Below, one piece after another: positions 19,680 through 28,757 of a stretch of 64,000 nt of DNA. This DNA comes from an uncultured Pseudomonadota bacterium (GTDB lineage: Bacteria; Myxococcota_A; UBA796; SXON01). Every line of letters begins with the position of its first letter. Positions within the stretch are counted from its first letter, which is position 1. The position numbers and the translations under genes are program-made. Where the stretch lies: assembly GCA_903900265.1 (NCBI GenBank), contig CAIUMM010000106.1:204687-268686 (forward strand), in the 5' to 3' direction. The notes beneath the pieces were generated by a model. It made no database searches. It was not told the DNA's origin and saw only the letters and a list, made by a program, of their open reading frames with translations.

Positions 19680-19697
19680 TCGGGACGTCCCCGCCGC

Positions 19698-20630
19698 CTA
19701 CCCGTCGCCGTCTGGCCCTGCCGCGTCCAACGAGCGCAGCACCCGCGGAAAGTGCGCGACCACGTGCTCGACGAACGCCCGGACTGCGGGCTTGAGGAAG
19801 CGCCGATCGGGGTAGACCAGCGCGATCGTCGAGACGGCGCCGACGTGATCGGGCAGGACCGGGACGAGGCTGCCGTCTGCGACCCGCGCGGCTGAGTAGG
19901 CCGCCGGCAGCAGGGCGATCCCAAGGCCGCGCACCGCGGCGTCCCGCAGCAGCGCGATGTCGTTCGACACCAGACCCCCGACCACGCGCACTTCGCCGCC
20001 GTCGACCAGCGGCCAATGGGTAGCGGCGCGCTCTCCGCCCGCAAAGCCCAACAGACACACGTGCCGAGCGAGCTGACCGGGATCAGTCGGCGTGCCGCGA
20101 CGCGCGAGGTAGGCCGGCGACGCAAAAGCGCCCATCCGCGAAGTGAGCAGCTTTCGGGCGATGAGATCTCCGTCCAGCTCCGGGGATGCACGCAGCGCCA
20201 CGTCCACCTTTCCTTCGCGCAGGTCCAGCATCGCCGTCGCGACGATGATCTCCAGATCGACCAGCGGATAAGCCTCGGCGAACAACAACAGGATCTCGCG
20301 AAAAACCGCGTTCCCTGTCGGCATCACCGACACCCGCAGGCGACCGCGGGGCTCATCTCCCGGGCGTTGCACCGCGGCCGTAGCGACGTTGACCGCGTCC
20401 AGCACGGCGCGACCGTAGGCGTAGTATTCTTCGCCCGCTTCGGTCAGCGAGAGCTCGCGCGTGGTGCGATGCAGCAAGCGTACGCCGAGGCGCTCCTCGA
20501 GCCGCGCGAGCCGGCGACTAACGGTCGCGCGCGGCAACCCCAACGCCCGCGAGGCTCCTGAGACCGAGCCTTCATCGACGGCGAGGACAAAGGCTTGGAT
20601 CTCGCTGGTTTCGGGAGGTTCAGGGTTCAT
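19698..20630 (-). CDS. LysR-family transcriptional regulator
   Basis: N-terminal HTH: FVLAVDEGSVSGASRALGLPRATVSRRLARLEERLGVRLLHRTTRELSLTEAG. Confidence 0.92.
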   Translation of the reverse strand: MNPEPPETSEIQAFVLAVDEGSVSGASRALGLPRATVSRRLARLEERLGVRLLHRTTRELSLTEAGEEYYAYGRAVLDAVNVATAAVQRPGDEPRGRLRVSVMPTGNAVFREILLLFAEAYPLVDLEIIVATAMLDLREGKVDVALRASPELDGDLIARKLLTSRMGAFASPAYLARRGTPTDPGQLARHVCLLGFAGGERAATHWPLVDGGEVRVVGGLVSNDIALLRDAAVRGLGIALLPAAYSAARVADGSLVPVLPDHVGAVSTIALVYPDRRFLKPAVRAFVEHVVAHFPRVLRSLDAAGPDGDG

Positions 20631-20733
20631 CTGGACGGTTTTGTATCATCTCATGGCCGCTTTTCCAGACTCGTCCTCAGTGCGGACGGCGTTATCCTTT
20701 GGAGCAAACCCTACGTTCGTCCGAGGCTCAACC

Positions 20734-21570
20734 GTGTCCACTCCGCGTACCATCGACCTCCGCACCCGAGGCAATCAACACGGCTTTATACGCCGCATGG
20801 TCAGCCCCGGCGACATCGGCGAGCGCATCAAGCCGTTCATCTTCCTCGACTATGTCGGCGGCAAGGTCGCGTCCGGCACCGGCTTCGGCTTCCACCCGCA
20901 CTCCGGAATCGCGACGCTGACCTACCAGGTCAACGCCGACATCGCCTACGAAGACACCACCGGGCAAAAAGGCATGGTCAAAGCCACCGGCCTCGAGTGG
21001 ATGCGCGCTGGCGGCGGCACCTGGCACCAAGGCTCGATCTACCCACAAGCCGAGAGCGTGATGGGGTTCCAGCTGTGGGTCTCCTTGCCGCCCCCCGTCG
21101 AAGATGGTCCGGCCGAAGGCCTCTACGTGGCGCCGGAGCAGGTGCCGCAGGTCGGGAACGTGCGGGTGCTGTTGGGCTCCTACGGCGGCGCGACCAACCC
21201 GATCCCCGCCCCGACGCCCATGGTGTACCTCGACGTGGTGCTCAATCCCGGCGAGACCTGGAGCTTCACCCCGCCCGAGGGCCACACCATCGGCTGGGCG
21301 ATGGTCTACGCCGGGCGCGCCCAGATCTGCGGCGCGACCGTAGAGGGCGAGCTGGTCGTGTTGAACGAGTCGGACAGCGCGTTCACCGTCGAAGCGCTTG
21401 AACCGGCCGCCGAAACCCCCTGCCGCGTGCTGGTCGGCTGCGCGTTGAAGCACCCGCACCCGCTGGTGTTGGGCCGCTACTCGGTGCATTCAAACAACGT
21501 ATCTCTCGCGCAAGGCGAGGCGAACATCGTCGCCATCGGCCAGCAGCTGCGGCGCGACGGCAGGATTTAG
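20734..21570 (+). CDS. Pirin-family protein
   Basis: GFGFHPHSGIATLTYQVNADIAYEDTTGQKG, GLEWMRAGGGTWHQGS, MGFQLWVSLP; GTG start 20734 in frame. Confidence 0.9.
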   Translation: MSTPRTIDLRTRGNQHGFIRRMVSPGDIGERIKPFIFLDYVGGKVASGTGFGFHPHSGIATLTYQVNADIAYEDTTGQKGMVKATGLEWMRAGGGTWHQGSIYPQAESVMGFQLWVSLPPPVEDGPAEGLYVAPEQVPQVGNVRVLLGSYGGATNPIPAPTPMVYLDVVLNPGETWSFTPPEGHTIGWAMVYAGRAQICGATVEGELVVLNESDSAFTVEALEPAAETPCRVLVGCALKHPHPLVLGRYSVHSNNVSLAQGEANIVAIGQQLRRDGRI

Positions 21571-21572
21571 GG

Positions 21573-21872
21573 GTGCGCGCTGGCGCAGGCGTCCTGTTCC
21601 TGCTCTTTGCGTGTGCGACTCCCGATCCCATCGAGCAGCGCGCCCCGGTCGCCGAGCGCGACCTCTCTTGTACCGCGTGGCAGCGCACACTCCCAACCGA
21701 TTCATGCCCCCAAGAGTGCGTGACCGCCGACGTACAGTACGAAGTCGCTGTAATCCACACGGGCGAGCCGCCCATCCAACCCGGCGCCCCGCTGCGCGTC
21801 AAGGGTACGCTGACCAACCTCGCCGCGGCGGATCTTTCCATCAAAGGCTGTGTAGGGAGAACCTGGCACGTG
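21573..21872 (+). pseudogene. Truncated small lipoprotein (5' part), apparently interrupted by the R-M island
   Basis: VLFLLFACATPDP lipobox then extracellular-like sequence to about ADLSIKGC; beyond ~21870 the frame runs antisense to the DNA methyltransferase. Confidence 0.45.
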
Positions 21873-21956
21873 TCCGGGGCCGCGCCGTTCGTCGAGGTGG
21901 TTTGCTGGCGGGCGGGCATGGGCTCTCGCGGAAGGGGGGATGACGCCCTGCTGCCG

Positions 21957-23222
21957 TCAGGTGCCGTAGACCAGGTGGCCCTTGCCGGTGCCCGGGTGCG
22001 CGGCGTGGATACCAACGTGGTCGAGGAACTTGGCGGGGACGTCGAGAACGCGCTCGGCCGGAGGCACCGGCACACGGCACGGGGGCATCAGCCGCGGCAT
22101 GGCGGTCTCCGGGGGATCGTCGAGGAGCTGCGCACGGATCGCCCGACCAAGCACTTCGGCCATGAGGCTGGGCACGGCGTTGCCCAACTGGCGCTGGGCC
22201 TCAGTGTGGCCGCCCTCGATGCTGTACCCCTCGGGGAACGTCTGGATACGCATCATCTCCTGCACGGAGAGCCGCCGATTCTTCCAGTGGAAAGGGCCGA
22301 CGCCAGCGCCGGGTTGCGCTTGAACGGTCCAGGACGGGCGATCCTTCGCCAACTTGAGGAGGAAGGTCCAGAAGCGGCGTCGCCAGCCGAACAGAGGAAG
22401 GCCGCCACCGCGGTCAGTGTGGTAAAGATAGTTTTGACCCTCTGGAATCGCTGGCAGTAGGTCTGCCCACCTACCGGTCACCCGCAGGGCTGGATGATCG
22501 ATTTCGGCGAGATCCCCGAGCGCGTCCCATGCGGTACGCCAGGGCTCGACCGGGCGAGCATCGACAGGCCGGGCGAACAGGCTGCGCTGCGCGGTTGTCG
22601 GCTTGGTGGGTGCGGCCAGCGGGTCGTGGTGCGTTGCATCTGGAAAGGCGAACTCGCGCCCGTCCCGAGCACCCACGAGGAAGAATCGCTCGCGCATCTG
22701 CGGCACGCCGTAGTCGGCGGTGTTCAACACGCGCCATTGGAACGAGTACCGCGTTCCGATTTCCTTGTTGATGTTCTCGACCGTGTTCGCGAGAAGCTTG
22801 AGAGCCTCGTCCTTCCCCTTGTAGGTCAAGCCAAAGACGTTTTCCAGAAGAAATGCTTGCGGTTGCAGGTCTCGCAGGACGCGGAGGTAGGCTGTGAGCG
22901 TATCGGCTCGCGGATCGGCGAGGCGCTTCGTATCCCCAGTGGCCCAGTAAGCCGACTTTGAGAACGGCTGGCAAGGCGGACCACCGACGAGCAACGCGGC
23001 CTCTCCGGGCTTGACGTTCGCGCGCACAGCCAGCTCCGACGACGAGACGTCGTGGATGCTGCCCTCCACCACGCTCCACGGGCGCTCCTCACCGGCGTTC
23101 GCCCGCAGGGTGCGGCAGGCAGGCGCGTTATACTCGACCGCTACCGAGGTCGTGAAGCCTGCCGCTTCCAGCCCGAGGTCGAGACCGCCTGCACCCGTGT
23201 AGAGGCTAATAACTTTCCGCAT
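21957..23222 (-). CDS. DNA (cytosine-5)-methyltransferase of a type II R-M system
   Basis: MRKVISLYTGAGGLDLGLEAAGF, VGGPPCQPFSKS, LLENVFGL, RERFFLVGARDGREF, QRQLGNAVP. Likely ATG at 23222. Confidence 0.93.
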   Translation of the reverse strand: MRKVISLYTGAGGLDLGLEAAGFTTSVAVEYNAPACRTLRANAGEERPWSVVEGSIHDVSSSELAVRANVKPGEAALLVGGPPCQPFSKSAYWATGDTKRLADPRADTLTAYLRVLRDLQPQAFLLENVFGLTYKGKDEALKLLANTVENINKEIGTRYSFQWRVLNTADYGVPQMRERFFLVGARDGREFAFPDATHHDPLAAPTKPTTAQRSLFARPVDARPVEPWRTAWDALGDLAEIDHPALRVTGRWADLLPAIPEGQNYLYHTDRGGGLPLFGWRRRFWTFLLKLAKDRPSWTVQAQPGAGVGPFHWKNRRLSVQEMMRIQTFPEGYSIEGGHTEAQRQLGNAVPSLMAEVLGRAIRAQLLDDPPETAMPRLMPPCRVPVPPAERVLDVPAKFLDHVGIHAAHPGTGKGHLVYGT

Positions 23223-23250
23223 GTCGCTCCTGATACCGTTCGTCATCCGC

Positions 23251-23279
23251 ATCATACCTCCGGGTCGCAGCCATGTCAA
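23251..23279 (-). promoter_or_regulatory. Near-consensus sigma70 promoter for the m5C methyltransferase gene
   Basis: Minus strand TTGACA - 17 nt (TGGCTGCGACCCGGAGG) - TATGAT, about 30 nt upstream of ATG 23222. Confidence 0.7.
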
Positions 23280-23324
23280 CGTGAAATCGCATCATAAATA
23301 CAGATTTACGTATCAGGAGTACAG

Positions 23325-23609
23325 ATGATCGTAGTCCGGCTGCGCGAGGCGATGGAACGGCACCGGCGCCGCACGGGGGTACGGGTCACGTACAAGGAAG
23401 TCGCGGTACGCGCGGGAGTGTCCGAGTCCACGCTCCAGTCCATCGCGGCACGAGGTGGCTACAACACCACGCTCGACACCATCGACCGGATCGCAGGGGC
23501 CTTAGAGTGCCCGCTCGACGTGCTCTTGGAGCGGTCCGTGGATGTCGCGGCACCGAGCCATCAGCACCATGTGGTCCCGCACGCCGCGGCTCATCCTGCG
23601 GAGGAGTGA
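23325..23609 (+). CDS. XRE/Cro-CI family HTH regulator, candidate R-M controller
   Basis: VTYKEVAVRAGVSESTLQSIAARGGYNTTLDTIDRIAGALECPLDVLLE; between divergent MTase and endonuclease genes. Confidence 0.82.
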   Translation: MIVVRLREAMERHRRRTGVRVTYKEVAVRAGVSESTLQSIAARGGYNTTLDTIDRIAGALECPLDVLLERSVDVAAPSHQHHVVPHAAAHPAEE

Positions 23610-23660
23610 GCTGGATCCCCGATCCGTGGTTTCACGAAGCACCCGACAACGAGGTTGATA

Positions 23661-24752
23661 ATGCCCCTTCGAATTGATTCCGCGGCTGCCGAGCAACTGG
23701 TTCGAGAAGTAATGCTGCGGCCCGAGAAATCGGCGCCCCCCGAGTGGATTGCCCGCGTCGAGCGTCTTTCCGAACTCTGTGCGGCGGGGCCGGCGAAGAC
23801 GCACATCGCGTTCCTGGGAACGGCGATGCTCGCGAAAGCCTACAATCGGCACGCCGACCTGTTCGCCATCAAGCCGGACCACGCCCCGAACAACGCCAAT
23901 GCGTTCTCTGCGCGCACCTTGTGCCACAAGGTCTGGGTGCCGCTGGCTGCGGAGTTCGGCGTGAGCATCGGCGTCACGGGTCGGGAACCGTTGAACAACC
24001 AGCCATACTTTAGAATGACGCGGCTCGATGATGGAACACCGGTCCACCCCGGTGCCCAGGCGTCCTTTGACTACATGGTGGGTCTCGTTCGCGAACTGAC
24101 CGCGTTGCCAAACGAGAAAGCTGCGAGCGAAGCGCTCCACGCCTTCGTGGTTGTTCGCCGCAGGTATCGCGTGAGCTACGCCGCCGAAGGGGCCGAGGTG
24201 CCCGTCAGCGCGCTGGATCTCACGGAGGCGATTCGGACCCTCGTGAGCGAGGACGCCGAGGGTGGCCGGCGTGCGCAAGCAGTCGTCGCCGGGCTGCTGG
24301 ACATCGTTTCCGGGAGTGACCGGGTGGAGAGCGGGCGGATCAACGACCCGAGCCGGAAGCACCCGGGCGATGTGTGCGTGCGGATGGCAGCCCCCGCGAG
24401 CGGTTGGGAGAAGGCGTTCGAGGTCCGGGACAAGCCGGTGTCGATCTCGGACATTCGGGTGTTCTGCGTGAAGTGCCTCGCGATGGGGGCGCGGGAGGCC
24501 GCGGTCGTCGCGGTCTCCGACCGACAAGGGCCGCTGGACGAGGCCGAGCTCGCGCTTTGGGCGAACAGCATGGGGGTGGGGCTCACGGTCTTCATCGGAT
24601 GGGACGTTTTCGTCGACCAGGCGCTCTTCTGGGCCGCGCCCCCGAAGCCGGAGGCCGCGACGCTCGCGGTGTCGGCGATCCACCGACGCCTTGTGGGCGT
24701 GGAGGCGTCCTCCGCAGCCATAGACCTCTGGGCAACCATCATCCGGCAGTGA
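23661..24752 (+). CDS. Type II restriction endonuclease, SacI-like family
   Basis: GRINDPSRKHPGDVCVR...WEKAFEVRDKPVSISDI recalls the SacI endonuclease family; adjacent to m5C MTase. Confidence 0.65.
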   Translation: MPLRIDSAAAEQLVREVMLRPEKSAPPEWIARVERLSELCAAGPAKTHIAFLGTAMLAKAYNRHADLFAIKPDHAPNNANAFSARTLCHKVWVPLAAEFGVSIGVTGREPLNNQPYFRMTRLDDGTPVHPGAQASFDYMVGLVRELTALPNEKAASEALHAFVVVRRRYRVSYAAEGAEVPVSALDLTEAIRTLVSEDAEGGRRAQAVVAGLLDIVSGSDRVESGRINDPSRKHPGDVCVRMAAPASGWEKAFEVRDKPVSISDIRVFCVKCLAMGAREAAVVAVSDRQGPLDEAELALWANSMGVGLTVFIGWDVFVDQALFWAAPPKPEAATLAVSAIHRRLVGVEASSAAIDLWATIIRQ

Positions 24753-24819
24753 GCCCGACTTGGCGATGCACGTTCGCTCCGGCCTGTCCCCAATGGTAGG
24801 TTGAATGGGGAGAACCTCG

Positions 24820-25101
24820 ATGCCGAACGCAGTCGCCGACACCGATGCCCCACAGCCTTCCGACCTCGGACGACGGCTGGTGGAGGTACTCTGGGCCGAC
24901 GGCGAGGAGACGGCCTGGGACGCGGATCTGCTCATGCAGATCGGCGAGGTGCTGGACCAGCCGACACCGGGCGAGGAACACAGTACCCTATACGCTGTCG
25001 CCCGGCCCACACGGCGGGCGCAACGAAGTGCGCGACTGCCGAAAAAGCCAGCTTTCACTAAAAACGGGCGAATCCGCCCGCTCTGCCTTGTACATGCATG
25101 A
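24820..25101 (+). CDS. Hypothetical small protein
   Basis: MPNAVADTDAPQPSDLGRRLVEVLWADGEETAWDADLLMQIGEVLDQ...; follows endonuclease gene on same strand. Confidence 0.35.
   Translation: MPNAVADTDAPQPSDLGRRLVEVLWADGEETAWDADLLMQIGEVLDQPTPGEEHSTLYAVARPTRRAQRSARLPKKPAFTKNGRIRPLCLVHA
25060..25080 (-). terminator. Rho-independent-type terminator for the HD-GYP gene
   Basis: Minus strand CGGGCG-GATT-CGCCCG followed by TTTTT, ~140 nt downstream of the HD-GYP stop (25220). Confidence 0.6.
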
Positions 25102-25219
25102 CACCGACACCGATCCCGGCTGGCACCGCGCCGTCGTGGAATTCACCGAGCCCGATCGCTGCTGCGCGTGCGGCGACTGGCACGTGGACGCGCCGGGGTG
25201 ATCTTCCGCCCCCCCGAGT

Positions 25220-26335
25220 TTAGCCCTCGGCGTCGCTGAACTCGCTGGCGATGCTGCGGAAAACCTCGGACTGTTCGATGAACACGTCGGTGATCTCGGG
25301 ATCAAAGTGGGAGCCACGCCCCTTGAGGATGATCTCCACCGCTTCTTCATGGGAGAAAGCTTTTTTGTAGACGCGCCGGCTGACCAGCGCGTCGTACACG
25401 TCGGCCACCGCCATCAGCCGCGCCGACAGCGGGATGCGCTCGCCGGACAGCCCGTCGGGGTAGCCGGTGCCATCCCATTTTTCGTGGTGCGAGTACACGA
25501 TCTCGCGCGCAAAGCGCAAGAACGAAGTCTCGGAGCCCAGCGCAGCTTCAGCGCGGGCGATCGCGTCGCGACCGTACACCGCGTGGAGCTTCATGCGCTC
25601 AAACTCCTCCGGCGTGTGTTTCCCGGGCTTGAGTAGGATGTGGTCGGGAACGCCAACCTTGCCGATGTCATGCAAGGGAGAAGACTTGTAGAGCAGCTCG
25701 ATGGTCGCTGAGTCCAACACATCCCGGAACCGCGGCTCGTCCCGCTGCACCAACGCGAGCGCCAACACACGCACGTACTGTTGGGTGCGGCGAATGTGGT
25801 TGCCAGTCTCGTTGTCGCGCGTCTCGGCCAACGACGCCATCGCATGAATGGTGATGTCCTGCACCAGCGCGAGGTCCCGGGTGCGGCGCCGGACCTCCCC
25901 CGCGAGGTCCTCCGAATAGCGTCGCAGCGCGTCGTTCGCGCACTTCAGCGCCACGTGGGTGCCGATGCGGGCGAGGAAGATCTCCGGGTGGAACGGCTTG
26001 CCTACAAAGTCCACCGCGCCGATCTGAAAGCCCATGCTCTCGTGTTGGCGATCATCACTCGCAGTGAGAAAGATTACCGGGATGTCGGCGGTGACCGGGT
26101 CAGCTTTCAAGCGTCTGCAAACCTCGTAGCCGTCGATTCCGGGCATCACGACGTCCAACACAATCAGATCGGGCTTGGCACTGAAGGCGATCTGCAGCGC
26201 TTTCTCCCCGGTTGCCGCGATGCGTGTGCGGAATCGCCCGCGCAACAGCTCCGCCATCATCGCCAGATTTTCAGGCTGGTCGTCTACGACGAGCACCATC
26301 GGGAGCGCATCAGGCAGGGGAGCAGGGACATGCAT
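25220..26335 (-). CDS. Response regulator with HD-GYP domain (predicted c-di-GMP phosphodiesterase)
   Basis: REC: VLVVDDQPENL...DLIVLDVVMPGIDGYEV; HD-GYP: SPLHDIGKVGVPDHILLKPGK...HHEKWDGTGYPDGLSGERIP. Likely start MHVPAPLP at 26335. Confidence 0.93.
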   Translation of the reverse strand: MHVPAPLPDALPMVLVVDDQPENLAMMAELLRGRFRTRIAATGEKALQIAFSAKPDLIVLDVVMPGIDGYEVCRRLKADPVTADIPVIFLTASDDRQHESMGFQIGAVDFVGKPFHPEIFLARIGTHVALKCANDALRRYSEDLAGEVRRRTRDLALVQDITIHAMASLAETRDNETGNHIRRTQQYVRVLALALVQRDEPRFRDVLDSATIELLYKSSPLHDIGKVGVPDHILLKPGKHTPEEFERMKLHAVYGRDAIARAEAALGSETSFLRFAREIVYSHHEKWDGTGYPDGLSGERIPLSARLMAVADVYDALVSRRVYKKAFSHEEAVEIILKGRGSHFDPEITDVFIEQSEVFRSIASEFSDAEG

Positions 26336-26450
26336 CGGAAAATCACCCAAACGTCGATAGCACGCGCGGATGCGCTGGGCTACGACCCGCTCGGGCCTGT
26401 CTGGGCTCCGCAAACCCGATGAAGGCGCGAGCCCTCCCCAAAGGCGACCC

Positions 26451-27338
26451 ATGGAAAACATGTCCCCTGTGCTGTTGATGCAACGGCACGAGATCGTCGA
26501 AGCAGACCTTGTCTTGGTGCGCGAGCTGGGGAGTCACATCGAGCCGCGCCTCGCGGAGTACGTCGAGCACCTGTACGCATGGATGCGCCAGCTTCCGGAG
26601 TACGAAGAGTACTTTGCCGACCCGCGCCGCGTGGAGCGCGTACAGCGCGCCCAGGTGGACTACTGGCGCGAGCTGTTCCGCGGCGTGATCGACGAGTCCT
26701 TCATGGCGCGCCGGCGGGCTACCGGCGAGATGCACGCGCGCATTGGCCTGTCGCTGCCGACGTACTTTGCCGCGGTCGACATGTCGCTGACCATCCTCGT
26801 CGATCGTGTGCTTCCCGAGGCGGCCTTAGGCGACCGCAAGGCAGCGGCGCTGCGGGCGCTGACCAAGATTGTCCACATCGACACGGCGATCGTGGTCGAA
26901 GCGTACAATCGACTGACGTCGGAGAAGCTCGCAGGCCAAGCCCGCGCGTTGCTCGAGCTCTCCACGCCGGTGACCGCGCTCTGGGAGGACATCCTGCTGC
27001 TCCCGGTGATCGGCATCATCGACTCCCGGCGCGCCCAAGACATCATGCGCTCGGTGCTGCAGCGCATCGCCGAGACCCGCGCCAAGGTGTTCATCATGGA
27101 CATCAGCGGCGTATCGGTGGTGGACACCGCGGTGGCCAACCACTTGATCAAGATCACCAAAGCCATGCGGCTGATGGGCTGTGAGTGCCTGCTCTCCGGT
27201 GTCTCCCCCGCGGTCGCCCAGACGGTGATCGAGCTGGGCATCGACATCAGCTCAGTCAACTCTCGGGCGACCATGCGCGACGCGTTGGAAGAAGGCTTCC
27301 GACGGGTGGGCATCGAGGTCAAGCGGATCGGCCAGTGA
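26451..27338 (+). CDS. rsbR: RsbR-like globin-coupled STAS protein
   Basis: Protoglobin-like N-terminus (...GEMHARIGLSLPTYFAAVDMSL) plus STAS (FIMDISGVSVVDTAVANHLIKI...GVSPAVAQTVIELGID). Confidence 0.85.
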   Translation: MENMSPVLLMQRHEIVEADLVLVRELGSHIEPRLAEYVEHLYAWMRQLPEYEEYFADPRRVERVQRAQVDYWRELFRGVIDESFMARRRATGEMHARIGLSLPTYFAAVDMSLTILVDRVLPEAALGDRKAAALRALTKIVHIDTAIVVEAYNRLTSEKLAGQARALLELSTPVTALWEDILLLPVIGIIDSRRAQDIMRSVLQRIAETRAKVFIMDISGVSVVDTAVANHLIKITKAMRLMGCECLLSGVSPAVAQTVIELGIDISSVNSRATMRDALEEGFRRVGIEVKRIGQ

Positions 27339-27712
27339 ACACCGGCAGCGCGGAGCTCCGGCGCCACGCGATCATCAGTCTGTTTGGGGATTGCTTGGTC
27401 GCAAGCGTACAGTCGGACCTCGACGCCGCCGGCATAGGCGCGCTTCGAACGGCGCTCTTGGACTCGGTACGCCAACGCCAGCCGCGCGGGGTCGTCATCG
27501 ACGTCTCGGCGCTCGATCTGCTCGACGCCTACGATTTTGACGCGCTCCGGCGCACGATGGCGATGGTCGAGCTGCTTGGCGTGCGTGCCGTGCTGGTCGG
27601 CCTCTCGCCGATCATCGTCGCGGCGCTCGTGGATCAGGACGCAGCCACCGACGGCGTGATCGCTGAGCCCACGCTCGAAGCCGGCTTGGCCCGCGCCACG
27701 AGCCGATCATGA
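27335..27712 (+). CDS. rsbS: RsbS-like STAS protein
   Basis: GVVIDVSALDLLDAYDFDALRRTMAMVELLGVRAVLVGLSPIIVAALV; GTGA overlap with rsbR. Confidence 0.8.
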   Translation: MNTGSAELRRHAIISLFGDCLVASVQSDLDAAGIGALRTALLDSVRQRQPRGVVIDVSALDLLDAYDFDALRRTMAMVELLGVRAVLVGLSPIIVAALVDQDAATDGVIAEPTLEAGLARATSRS

Positions 27713-28131
27713 GCCTACGCGACGCCGAGAACCGCGAGCTCCTCGTCCTGCGCATCGACGATGACTCCGACATCCCGGTTGTCCTCGTGCGCCTCGGCGC
27801 CTTCTTGTCGGCGCAGGGCATCTGCGCTCCCGAGTCCGCGCGCATCGCCACCGCCACCGTGGAGCTGGCTACCAACATCGTCAAATACGCCAAGCGCGGC
27901 GTCATCCGCGTGCGCGCCCTCCGGCTTGGACATCAGCGGGGCATCGAAGTCGAAGCCGAGGACAAAGGCCCCGGCATCGCCAACGTGAACCTCGCGCTCA
28001 CCGACAGCTACAGCACCTCGGGGTCGCTCGGCTTGGGCTTGCCCGGGGTCCGACGCTTGATGGACGACTTCGACATCCGCTCTACCGTCGGCTCGGGAAC
28101 CACCGTCCGTATACGCCGGTGGATCCCGTGA
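27709..28131 (+). CDS. rsbT: RsbT-like serine kinase (HATPase_c_2)
   Basis: ARIATATVELATNIVKYAKRG, EVEAEDKGPGI, STSGSLGLGLPGVRRLMDDFDIRSTVGSGTTV; ATGA overlap with rsbS. Confidence 0.9.
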   Translation: MSLRDAENRELLVLRIDDDSDIPVVLVRLGAFLSAQGICAPESARIATATVELATNIVKYAKRGVIRVRALRLGHQRGIEVEAEDKGPGIANVNLALTDSYSTSGSLGLGLPGVRRLMDDFDIRSTVGSGTTVRIRRWIP

Positions 28132-28757
28132 GCCCGCCCCCCAAAACCTCCGCCGCGCCCCTTGAAGTCACCAGCGGTTGGTACGGGCGCGCGTGCGAGG
28201 GCCAGAGCGTGTCCGGAGACATGGCGATGGTCATCGAGGACGGCGTCGAAGCGTCGCCTTCGGTCGTGCGCACGGTGCTCGTCGATGTGGCGGGGCACGG
28301 GCCAGCCGCCGCCGTCGTCGCCGAGCGCCTCCGCGCTGCTCCTTGGCTCGCTACGGCAGCAGACCCCACCGCATTGGCAAGCCGGCTGGACGCCGCCTTG
28401 CGCGGCGTACGTGGAGCCGCGATCGCGATCGTCGATCTAAACTGCACCGATCATACCGCGACCTGCGTCGCGATCGGGAGCATCTATCTGCGCATCGAGG
28501 GTGCCCGCTCTCGCGAGGTCGCTCGACAGTCGGGCGTAGTCGGAGAATACATGCCCACCGTGCGACCGAAAGTGGAGCCCATCGAGCACGGCGACGTCGT
28601 GATCCTCGCTTCGGACGGTGTAAGCGGCCGCAAGTTAGCGGAAGTCCCGCCGGCTTGGCTGCTCGCCCCCGCCGACCGACTGGCGCGGCGGATCGTGCAC
28701 GAGTACGGCCAGCCCCACGACGACGCCAGCTGCATCGCGCTGTCGGTGATGCGATGA
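28128..28757 (+). CDS. rsbX: RsbX-like PP2C/SpoIIE-type phosphatase
   Basis: [47 protein letters not shown] overlap with rsbT. Confidence 0.82.
   Translation: MSPPPKTSAAPLEVTSGWYGRACEGQSVSGDMAMVIEDGVEASPSVVRTVLVDVAGHGPAAAVVAERLRAAPWLATAADPTALASRLDAALRGVRGAAIAIVDLNCTDHTATCVAIGSIYLRIEGARSREVARQSGVVGEYMPTVRPKVEPIEHGDVVILASDGVSGRKLAEVPPAWLLAPADRLARRIVHEYGQPHDDASCIALSVMR

Noticed and set aside
21873-22460. 3' part of ORF 21573..22460 as lipoprotein C-terminus
   Set aside because: Antisense to conserved methyltransferase motifs; treated as read-through after truncation.
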